A stretch of 14,641 bases of DNA from positions 1 to 14,641 of the forward strand of contig CAZUCD010000094.1 of the NCBI GenBank assembly GCA_964618855.1, written 5' to 3'. Below the pieces are notes generated by a model. It worked only from the letters and a program-made list of their open reading frames with translations, had not been told where the DNA came from and did no database searches. Source of the stretch: CAZUCD01 sp964618855. Lineage in GTDB: Bacteria; Sumerlaeota; Sumerlaeia; SLMS01; JANRJK01. Position numbers and translations under genes: made by a program. Below, piece by piece: positions 6,700 through 12,821 of this stretch (the first letter of the stretch is position 1; each line of letters starts with the position of its first letter).

Positions 6700-7953
6700 A
6701 TGGCACAGCCAGCGTGGCACCGGCGCGTAGCGGTCCTGGCGAGTGGTCGCGGTTCGAACCTCGCCGCGCTGCTGGAGGCCCGCGCCCTTGGCAGGATCCC
6801 GCGCGCCCGCTTCATATGCGTCGTCTCCAACCGGAAGGGCGCGGGGGCGCTGGACGTCGCGCGCAGGTTCGGCGTCGAGCCCCTCCTGATCGACCATGCC
6901 GACTATCCAGGCGACCGGGAAGGGCACGAGCGCGCCATCGCCACGGCCCTCGTGGAACGGAAGGTGGAGTTCGTCGTGCTCGCCGGCTACATGCGGATCC
7001 TCGTTGGGCCGCTGCTCGACATGTTCCCCGGGCGCATCATCAACATCCACCCGTCGCTGCTTCCCGCGTTTCCCGGCGGGCATGCGCATCGCGACGCCAT
7101 CGCATGGGGCGCCAAGGTGTCCGGGTGCACGGTCCACTTTGTATCCCGGGAGGTGGACGCGGGGCCTGTGATCCTCCAGCGCGCCGTCCCGGTACTCGAG
7201 GACGACACGGAGGACTCGCTGGCCGCGCGCGTCCTCGCCGAGGAGCACGCCGCCCTGCCCGAGGCGGTGGCACTCCTGACGGGTGACCGCCTGCGCGTCG
7301 ACGGGCGCCGCGTCACCATCGTCGAGGCGCCGCCCGACCCGAGGCCGCAACTCCTCGTCGCGACCACCAACGAGCACAAGGTCCACGAGATCGAGGCCCT
7401 GCTCGGGGAGCTCCCCCTGCGCATACGGACCCTGCGCGACTTCCCGGGCCACACCGACGTGGACGAATCCGCGCCCACGTACCGGGAGAACGCGCTGCTG
7501 AAGGCGCGCACGTGGCATCGCCGCACGGGCCTTTGGACGCTCGCCGACGACAGCGGCCTCGAGGTGGAGCCGCTCGGCGGTCGACCCGGCGTGCACTCGG
7601 CCCGCTACGCGCCCAATGCCGGGGCGCGGATATCAAAGCTCCTCGCGGAGCTCGACTCCTTCATTGGCCCCGACCGCCGGCGCGCGCGCTTCGTTTGCGC
7701 CGCCGCGCTCGTCGGACCCGGCGGGGAGGAGCACGTCTCCATGGGCACGTGCGAGGGGCACATCGCGCGCGAGTCCCGCGGCGCGGGGGGGTTTGGCTAC
7801 GATCCCGTTTTCGTCCCGGACGGCTTTGGCGGACGCCACCTTGCCGAGCTTGGCGACGCGGTGAAGAACGACATCAGCCACCGCTCCCGCGCCCTTGCGG
7901 GACTGCGCGCCGTGCTCGCCCGCATCGGAGGCGCGGCGGAGGGCGACCGATAG
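6700..7953 (+). CDS. purN/rdgB: PurN-RdgB fusion: GAR formyltransferase plus dITP/XTP pyrophosphatase
   Basis: This is one 417-aa polypeptide with two complete enzymes. Residues 6-208 are PurN, which formylates glycinamide ribonucleotide with 10-formyl-THF in purine synthesis: GRGSN at 16-20, catalytic N115 and H117 in NIHPSLLPAFPG, and D153 in the EVDAGPVI loop. Residues 217-417 are RdgB/Ham1, which hydrolyses non-canonical purine triphosphates (ITP, dITP, XTP) to monophosphates: TTNEHK at 222-227, ADDSGLEV at 282-289, GFGYDPVF at 364-371 and KNDISHRSRAL at 389-399. Each half has the length of the free-standing enzyme and the linker is only about 8 residues (PPDPRPQ). No stop or alternative ATG lies at the junction. 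GGAGG sits 11 bases before ATG 6700. The enzymes belong to the same metabolic area (making purines, removing deaminated ones), but this pairing is not one I know as common. Confidence 0.94.
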   Translation: MAQPAWHRRVAVLASGRGSNLAALLEARALGRIPRARFICVVSNRKGAGALDVARRFGVEPLLIDHADYPGDREGHERAIATALVERKVEFVVLAGYMRILVGPLLDMFPGRIINIHPSLLPAFPGGHAHRDAIAWGAKVSGCTVHFVSREVDAGPVILQRAVPVLEDDTEDSLAARVLAEEHAALPEAVALLTGDRLRVDGRRVTIVEAPPDPRPQLLVATTNEHKVHEIEALLGELPLRIRTLRDFPGHTDVDESAPTYRENALLKARTWHRRTGLWTLADDSGLEVEPLGGRPGVHSARYAPNAGARISKLLAELDSFIGPDRRRARFVCAAALVGPGGEEHVSMGTCEGHIARESRGAGGFGYDPVFVPDGFGGRHLAELGDAVKNDISHRSRALAGLRAVLARIGGAAEGDR

Positions 7954-8040
7954 CCATCGGGACCCACGCGCCGGATTTTCCCCGCCTTGGATGAAGAAAA
8001 CCCCGCGACTACGTTCAACACTGCACGGAACCCATCTTCC

Positions 8041-8634
8041 ATGCCCGAACGCCCAGCACACTCCCCGGAACCCGACGAAGCGCTCCGCGCCGCCTATGGG
8101 CGCGGCGAACCCGCGGCACTCGACGCGCTCGCAGTCTCCTTCTTCGCGGACGTCACACGCTTCGCGCAGTCAAGGCTGCGGGACGAGGACGAGGCCGCGG
8201 AGGCCGTGCAGGAGACATTCCTGCGCATCTTCGAGCTCCACCGGACCTACCGCGCCGATAGGCCATTCCGTCCCTGGCTGTTCGGCATCTGCAGGATGTG
8301 CTGCATGGAGGTTTCCCGCTCTCGCGAGGGTCGCCGCGCCCGCGTCGTGGACCTGGACGAGGTGGACCCGCAATCGGAGCACCTCATCGATGCCCGTCCG
8401 GGCGCCGCGGACCTCCTGATGCGCGGCGAGATCGACCGCGCCGCGCTGGTGCGGCTGGGCGGGCTGGGCGAGGACGCCGCCTCCATCGTCACCCTGCACC
8501 TGTTCGAGGAAATGACGTTCCGCGAAATCGGCGAGGTGCTGGGACGCCCCGGCGCCACCGTGGCCACGACCTACTACCGCGCCCTCGCGCAGTTGCGGGC
8601 GCGCACAACACGCGAGGGAGGACTCGGCGGATGA
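8041..8634 (+). CDS. ECF-type RNA polymerase sigma factor
   Basis: This 197-aa sigma-70 family protein has only regions 2 and 4, the ECF architecture. Region 2 covers about residues 22-97, with the core-binding part DEAAEAVQETFLRIFE and the melting/-10 segment ending FRPWLFGICRM. Region 4 covers about 135-187, with the -35-binding helix-turn-helix MTFREIGEVLGRPGATVATT. ATG 8041 has GGAA about 10 bases upstream; a TTG at 7987 would add 18 poorly conserved residues and is not preferred. The stop overlaps the next start (ATGA), so the FecR-like protein is translationally coupled, as is usual for sigma/anti-sigma pairs. It starts 87 bases after purN-rdgB, in a gap without a clear promoter or terminator. 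The expected role is transcription of this operon or of an unlinked regulon in response to an envelope signal. Confidence 0.9.
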   Translation: MPERPAHSPEPDEALRAAYGRGEPAALDALAVSFFADVTRFAQSRLRDEDEAAEAVQETFLRIFELHRTYRADRPFRPWLFGICRMCCMEVSRSREGRRARVVDLDEVDPQSEHLIDARPGAADLLMRGEIDRAALVRLGGLGEDAASIVTLHLFEEMTFREIGEVLGRPGATVATTYYRALAQLRARTTREGGLGG

Positions 8635-10007
8635 ACGCGACCCCACGAACCGGCGAACGCAGCCTGGAGCGCCTGCGCGGCACGCTCGCGGCACGGGCCT
8701 CCTCGCCCGCCGCCACGCTTGTTGTCCTCGACGGCGAGGCGGAGGCCTTCGAACCCGCCACGCGGCGCTGGCATGCCGCCGCGCGGGATGCGGTCCTCTC
8801 CGCGGGCCAGCGCCTGCGCGTGAAGTCGGGACGCGCGATGCTGCGCCTCTCCGACGGCTCCGATGTCTGGATGGCCTGCGGGGCGGAGATCGACCTCTCG
8901 CCATGGACCGCGACGGCTCGCGCGCTGGGGCTCGCCGCGGGGCACATCCTCGCGCTGGTGGCCCGCTCGGCGGGCGCCGCGTTCCGGACGCTCACGCCGC
9001 ACGGGGAGATCCTCGTGACGGGGACGGCCTTCGAGGCTTCCGCAACGCCCGGCGAACTTGCGGTCAGGGTCCTGCACGGGAGCATCCGGCTGGGCGGCGC
9101 CGCGGGGCGCCTGGACCTGCGCGCGGGCCGGGGAGGAAGCGTCCGACCCGGCGGCGCGCCCACCGCGCACATCGCCGCCAGCCACCCATGGGGAGGCTTC
9201 GGCGACATCGCCCCCTCCTCAGGCAACGCGGGCATCGCGCCCGCATACCGTGCCGCAAGGCGGCAACTCGACAAAGGCCCGCACAAGGAGGGCACCATCA
9301 TGCGCAGGCGCAACATCATCGCCGCCGCGGCCCTGGTCGCCGCGATTCTACTCGTCATTGCCTGGCGCGCACCGGAGGTCCTCGGCATCGAGCCGGGTGG
9401 CACGCGCATCGTCTACATCGACCGGGAAGGGAGGCAGCACCGCCTCGACTCCAGCACGCCCGCCGCGCTCGAGGCCTCGCTCGCCACCATCCCGGCCGAA
9501 CACGCCGCCACCATCCGTGAAATCCATGCGCGCCAGCAAGCCGAGGCCGAGCTGATGCGCAGCCGCTACGGCGCGTTCGCGGGCGGCCCGGGCGAGATCG
9601 TCGTCAGCGACCACCGCGACGCGAACGACCCATGGGAGCAGATGCTCGACCGCGAGCGCACCACGGCGCTCAAGTCGTTCCGAGACATGGTGGACAGGGG
9701 CGTGGATGCGGAGAAGGCGCGCGCCGCCGTCGAGCGCGCGTTCGAGGACAGCATCCGCGCCCAGCGCAAGCAGATGCCCGGCTTCGCCGATGCCAAGGTC
9801 CAGGCACGCGCCACCATCGAGGGCGAGGGGCCGTCGGCCCGCCTCAAGTTCGAGGTGTCCACCTCGCGCACGAGCGCAAAGGACGCGCCCCCGGACTATC
9901 CGAGCGAGCTCAGGGACGCCGCCCTGCGCGCCCACGAAGCCATCGACGAGGACGCCGATCCCAGCACGCCGCCCCCCAACCCGCAGGACTTCATTCCGAA
10001 GCGATAG
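8631..10007 (+). CDS. FecR-domain protein with internal membrane anchor and unknown C-terminal domain
   Basis: This single open frame of 458 aa overlaps the sigma gene by ATGA. Residues about 28-175 are a FecR-type beta domain (LRVKSGRAMLRLSDGSDVW, then GEILVTGTAFEASA, then VRVLHGSIRLGG). One membrane helix follows at about 227-245 (IIAAAALVAAILLVIAW), preceded by RRR. The rest (250-458) is a charged, Ala/Arg/Glu-rich domain I do not recognise. Usual sensors of this type have the membrane helix before the FecR domain, which then faces the periplasm. Here the order is reversed, so a single chain would keep the FecR domain in the cytoplasm. An in-frame ATG at 9300 with a strong ribosome site may give a separate 235-aa membrane protein. 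Likely role: partner of the ECF sigma factor. Two genes fused by loss of a stop is an alternative reading. Confidence 0.8.
   Translation: MNATPRTGERSLERLRGTLAARASSPAATLVVLDGEAEAFEPATRRWHAAARDAVLSAGQRLRVKSGRAMLRLSDGSDVWMACGAEIDLSPWTATARALGLAAGHILALVARSAGAAFRTLTPHGEILVTGTAFEASATPGELAVRVLHGSIRLGGAAGRLDLRAGRGGSVRPGGAPTAHIAASHPWGGFGDIAPSSGNAGIAPAYRAARRQLDKGPHKEGTIMRRRNIIAAAALVAAILLVIAWRAPEVLGIEPGGTRIVYIDREGRQHRLDSSTPAALEASLATIPAEHAATIREIHARQQAEAELMRSRYGAFAGGPGEIVVSDHRDANDPWEQMLDRERTTALKSFRDMVDRGVDAEKARAAVERAFEDSIRAQRKQMPGFADAKVQARATIEGEGPSARLKFEVSTSRTSAKDAPPDYPSELRDAALRAHEAIDEDADPSTPPPNPQDFIPKR
9285..9302 (+). promoter_or_regulatory. Strong in-frame ribosome binding site and possible internal start
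   Basis: AAGGAGG at 9285-9291, then 8 bases, then ATG at 9300, lies inside the FecR-containing frame and in the same phase. It is among the best Shine-Dalgarno sites in the window. The encoded start MRRRNIIAAAALVAAILLV is a typical anchored N-terminus (positive, then hydrophobic), so residues 224-458 could be made as an independent protein ending at 10007. Confidence 0.6.
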
Positions 10008-10016
10008 GAGGCCACC

Positions 10017-10496
10017 ATGCGAATCCGTCGCGCCATGACTCTCATCGAATTGCTCGTCGCCGTGGGCATCCTCTCGATCCTGGCTGCCCTTGCGATCCCG
10101 AGCGCGCTCGACGCGCAGACGCGCAGCAAGGTCGCGCGATCCAGGGCCGACCTCGCGGCGATCCGCACCGCCCTGGAGGCGTACGCCACGGACCACGGCA
10201 CGTATCCGCTCAACCGCGGCGGCGTGGGGCTTGCCGGCGCGCTCGTCCGCCTGACGCGCCCCGTGCGCTACATGGAGGCGCTGCCACGCGACCCGTTCAC
10301 GGACCGCGCCGGGTACTTCTACTCAGCCGCGGGGCGCATCCGGGAGGCCGAATCGCGCGACGTCGGTGCCTACGTGGCCGCGGGCACCGGCCCCGACCGC
10401 GGCATCGAGAGCAGCCTCGTCAACGTCCTGCACTACGACCCCACCAACGGGACCGTCAGCGCGGGCGACATCGCCGTCACGCACGCAGCCAGGTGA
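10017..10496 (+). CDS. Type II secretion / type IV pilus pseudopilin, GspG-like
   Basis: This 159-aa pilin-like protein has a class III signal: short basic leader MRIRRA, then the mature start MTLIELLVAVGILSILAALA with Glu at +5 (residue 11). The prepilin peptidase should cut after A6; Ala at -1 instead of Gly and Met at +1 instead of Phe are departures from the consensus. The helix continues into ARSRADLAAIRTALEAYATD and the GspG-like HGTYPLNRGG, followed by a small domain with ALPRDPFTDRAGYFY. It would polymerise in the inner-membrane pseudopilus. AGGAGG at 10006-10011 overlaps the preceding stop and lies 5 bases from ATG 10017, so it is co-translated with the FecR-type gene, and the sigma/FecR pair probably controls it. 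Its secretin partner may be the one at 638-2239, but that is inferred. Confidence 0.88.
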   Translation: MRIRRAMTLIELLVAVGILSILAALAIPSALDAQTRSKVARSRADLAAIRTALEAYATDHGTYPLNRGGVGLAGALVRLTRPVRYMEALPRDPFTDRAGYFYSAAGRIREAESRDVGAYVAAGTGPDRGIESSLVNVLHYDPTNGTVSAGDIAVTHAAR

Positions 10497-10592
10497 GGAA
10501 GGTGGGGAGGTCGAAAGGTCGAAAAGTCGAAAAGTCGAAAAGTCAAAAGGTCGGAAGGTCAATACGTCGGAAGGACGAAGGGTGGAAGAGTC
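10497..10592. repeat. Twelve-unit octamer tandem array, consensus GAAAGGTC
   Basis: Exactly 96 bases directly after the pseudopilin TGA fall into twelve 8-bp units in perfect register: GGAAGGTG, GGGAGGTC, GAAAGGTC, GAAAAGTC three times, AAAAGGTC, GGAAGGTC, AATACGTC, GGAAGGAC, GAAGGGTG, GAAGAGTC. Units in the centre are most alike and the edges are diverged, as expected of an array that grew by slippage. The plus strand is almost all purine apart from the TC step. The following 155 bases to yebC contain no repeat, convincing promoter or terminator. Confidence 0.9.
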
Positions 10593-10747
10593 GGTTTGCG
10601 AGTATGGCCCCTGGCCGCTTCCTCACTCCCGATTCCCGATCATGGACCGGACTTGCCCGGAGGGGGCGGTCGCCCGCAGGATGCTCGCCCAACCCAACGG
10701 GTGAGCGCCGTGCCGCGGGCCGGCCAATCGTTCCTGGAGCCTCCACC

Positions 10748-11488
10748 ATGTCCGGCCATTCCAAGTGGCATTCGATCAAGCACAAGAAGGCCATCGTCGA
10801 TGCGCGTCGCGGCAAGATGTTCACGAAGGTGATCAAGGAGCTGCAGATCGCCGCTCGGCTCGGGGGAAGCAACCCCGCCGCGAATCCGCGCCTTCGCGTG
10901 GCCATCCAGGCCGCAAAGGACGTGAACATGCCGAAGGACACCCTCGAGCGCGCCATCAAGAAGGGCGCGGGGGAACTCGAGGGCTCGTCGTTCGAGACGC
11001 TCCACTACGAGGGCTACGGCCCCGGGGGCGTGGCCATCATGGTCGACGCCACGACCGACAACCGCAACCGCACCGCCAGCGACATCCGGCACATCTTCTC
11101 CAAGAACCACGGCAACCTCGGCGCCGACGGCTGCGTCGGGTACCTATTCGCGAAGGAAGGATCGATCATCGTCGAGGGGGGCGATGAGGACAAGTTGATG
11201 GAGGCCGCGCTGGAGGCGGGCGCGACCGACGTCGTTGCGGAGGAGGGCGGCTTCATCGTCAAGACCGAGCCGAACTCCGTCCAGGACATCCGCGAGGCGA
11301 TCGAGAAGGCGGGATTCAAGGTCACCTCCAGCAGCGCCTCCTTCGTCCCCTCCACCTACGTCAAGGTCGAGGGCACCGAGGCCACCATGTGCGCAAAGCT
11401 CCTCCGCATGTTGGAGGACTACGACGACGTGGACGAAGTCGCCCACAACCTGGAGCCCACCGACGAGGTCATGGAAGCGATGTCGTGA
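10748..11488 (+). CDS. yebC: YebC/PmpR family translation and transcription factor
   Basis: This 246-aa member of the YebC/PmpR/TACO1 family has the usual length. The N-terminal signature MSGHSKWHSIKHKKAIVDAR is intact, followed by the family segments NPRLRVAIQAAKDVNMPKDT, YEGYGPGGVAIMVDATTDN and RNRTASDIRHIFSKNHGNLG. Members were first described as transcription regulators; more recent work assigns bacterial YebC and mitochondrial TACO1 a ribosome-linked role in relieving stalls at proline-rich stretches. ATG 10748 has GGAG 8 bases upstream. In many bacteria yebC precedes ruvC, but here it is followed immediately by a strong terminator, so it ends its transcript. The promoter was not located; transcripts may enter from the pseudopilin operon across the octamer array. 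Confidence 0.96.
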   Translation: MSGHSKWHSIKHKKAIVDARRGKMFTKVIKELQIAARLGGSNPAANPRLRVAIQAAKDVNMPKDTLERAIKKGAGELEGSSFETLHYEGYGPGGVAIMVDATTDNRNRTASDIRHIFSKNHGNLGADGCVGYLFAKEGSIIVEGGDEDKLMEAALEAGATDVVAEEGGFIVKTEPNSVQDIREAIEKAGFKVTSSSASFVPSTYVKVEGTEATMCAKLLRMLEDYDDVDEVAHNLEPTDEVMEAMS

Positions 11489-11529
11489 GACACAATCCCG
11501 ACCCACGTCGGGAGCGTGTCTCACTTTTT
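11485..11529 (+). terminator. Intrinsic terminator containing the yebC stop codon
   Basis: The outer stem GTGAGACAC (11485-11493) pairs perfectly with GTGTCTCAC (11516-11524). The inner stem TCCCGAC (11496-11502) pairs with GTCGGGA (11507-11513) around the loop CCAC. TTTTT follows directly (11525-11529). The yebC TGA at 11486-11488 lies in the left arm, so a ribosome reaching the stop would cover part of the hairpin. Confidence 0.92.
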
Positions 11530-11533
11530 GGTA

Positions 11534-11591
11534 TTGACAGGTTGGGGGGCGGGGGGGGGAACTATTTTGGTACTCTTTCCCCAACAGGAGG
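11534..11591 (+). promoter_or_regulatory. Promoter-like region with long G runs, upstream of the secreted protein
   Basis: A perfect TTGACA at 11534-11539 is followed by G6 (11544-11549), C, and G9 (11551-11559), then TATTTT at 11563-11568. The spacing between the two boxes is 23 bases, too long for a standard sigma-70 promoter, and the excess is entirely in the G runs. AGGAGG at 11586-11591 lies 9 bases before ATG 11601. Because the preceding gene ends in a terminator, a promoter is expected here. Confidence 0.5.
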
Positions 11592-11600
11592 TGTTCCCCC

Positions 11601-12728
11601 ATGTCCACGATCCGTAGGCGATCAATCCCGCCCAGCCCACGGTTCCGCGGACTCGGCATGGCTGCCGCCGTCATCGCGATAGCCTGCGCCTCCACGGGGA
11701 TCACGCGCGCCGACGATCACACATCCGCGCCGGAGAAGGGTTCCCTCGCCGTTTTTGCCGCAGACCTTCAGGCTGCCGACCGCAATCTGGGCGACTTCGA
11801 GGCCGTGTACATCTACTCGATCACGAAGGTCGTCGTCCCATACGCGGAAGGAACCACGGCCGGCGCCACCAGGCGTGAGGAAGGCCACCTGACGGTTCGC
11901 CGCCGCGGGGCGGATGTCTTCCTCGACTATGCCACCGCCATGCCGGCATCCGGGCCGAACGCGACCTCCGGCCCCGGCACCGTCATCCACCAGCGATACT
12001 TCATCGAGGACGGCCGCTTCGTCGCGCGCATGGACGAGAGCATCCTCACCCTCAATCCCCGCTCCATGCCGGCCTTTCAGGCTCTTCCCCCGTTCGACGC
12101 AGACCTACGCTACGTCTTCTACCCGGATGGCCTCGCCTCGGCATCCCAATGCCGGGAGGCGCGTGCCGAGGTCGCGCATCAACTGCGCCTCGATGCCTCC
12201 AAGCCGCATGTGGAGGAATTCGTGACGGACCGCCCGCTGGAAGGCGCGCTCGGCGTGGGACTCCAAGGGCACAGGCTGCGGTTCGATCCGCAGGATGGAC
12301 GCATCGCGGAGGAAGTGCAGGGCTTGTTCCTCCGCCTCGCCGACGGCCGAGAGCTTCTCTACCCGTTCTCACGCTACGAGGTGACCGCCCGCGAAGGCGA
12401 CTGGGCATCCGCGCTGCGCTATGAAGTCTTCGACTCGCGGCTTCTCTTCTCCGACCCGGACGTGACAGGACTACCGGAGTTCGACCGGCTCATGGCGATT
12501 CGCAACGCCCATCCGTCCACAACCGTCGAGTTCCGCCTCCAGTCCATGGGCGCACTTTCCGCCGAGGCGCCTGTCCTCGTCGATGACGTCGTCGCCGAAG
12601 TCCGTGGCGTCCGCCGGTCGGAAAATGCTGGCGTCGAATACACAGAACGCAAGGACCCGTCCACGCGCAAGTGGACGAAGGCCCTCGTCTTCGACCCGGG
12701 CACAAGGACGTGGGGTCCGCCCGCCTGA
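11601..12728 (+). CDS. Secreted protein of unknown function
   Basis: This 375-aa protein is not recognised. A long N-terminal export signal is clear: basic region with RRR at 5-7, hydrophobic core GMAAAVIAIACAST (19-32), and probable signal peptidase cleavage after TRA (residue 37) before DDH. Cys29 sits in AIAC, which is a poor lipobox, so a lipoprotein is possible but less likely. The mature part looks globular and strand-rich, for example EEGHLTVRRRGADVFLDYA (93-111), HQRYFIEDGRFVARMDESIL and ALGVGLQGHRLRFDP, weakly reminiscent of LolA-like half-barrels; this is an impression only. It has no repeats or later membrane segments. ATG 11601 follows a strong AGGAGG. It stands alone between the yebC terminator and a GC-rich hairpin. 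Alternation of ELR/DGR/FYP-type strands suggests a periplasmic or surface protein. Confidence 0.85.
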   Translation: MSTIRRRSIPPSPRFRGLGMAAAVIAIACASTGITRADDHTSAPEKGSLAVFAADLQAADRNLGDFEAVYIYSITKVVVPYAEGTTAGATRREEGHLTVRRRGADVFLDYATAMPASGPNATSGPGTVIHQRYFIEDGRFVARMDESILTLNPRSMPAFQALPPFDADLRYVFYPDGLASASQCREARAEVAHQLRLDASKPHVEEFVTDRPLEGALGVGLQGHRLRFDPQDGRIAEEVQGLFLRLADGRELLYPFSRYEVTAREGDWASALRYEVFDSRLLFSDPDVTGLPEFDRLMAIRNAHPSTTVEFRLQSMGALSAEAPVLVDDVVAEVRGVRRSENAGVEYTERKDPSTRKWTKALVFDPGTRTWGPPA

Positions 12729-12734
12729 CAACAC

Positions 12735-12767
12735 GGCGCGCCCGTGGCTCCATGGCGCGGGCGCGCC
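12735..12767 (+). terminator. GC-rich hairpin after the secreted-protein gene
   Basis: A perfect 10-bp stem GGCGCGCCCG (12735-12744) and CGGGCGCGCC (12758-12767) with a 13-base loop starts 6 bases after the stop codon at 12726-12728. No T run follows, so it is not a standard intrinsic terminator. It may slow polymerase, protect the 3' end, or be terminator-like without a U tract. Confidence 0.55.
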
Positions 12768-12821
12768 ACCCCCAGATCGAATACGGTTGCCGGGGACGCG
12801 CCTGAGTCCTTCGATGGGCGC

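Noticed and set aside
5708..6706. Minus-strand open frame of 332 codons through the repeats and GxxExxY gene
   Set aside because: Its peptide repeats simply mirror the DNA repeats and its middle is antisense to the GxxExxY gene; no start context or domain supports it.
8027..8032. GGAACC as an ECF-type -35 element for autoregulation of the sigma gene
   Set aside because: The matching -10 would fall inside the coding sequence after the ATG at 8041 and no convincing -10 is seen there.
7987..8040. TTG start extending the sigma factor by 18 residues
   Set aside because: The added residues are not part of ECF region 2 and the ATG at 8041 has a usable ribosome site.
12744..12821. GTG start 26 codons upstream for the nucleotidase C-domain gene
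   Set aside because: It lies in the GC-rich hairpin and would bury the signal peptide behind a 26-residue extension.
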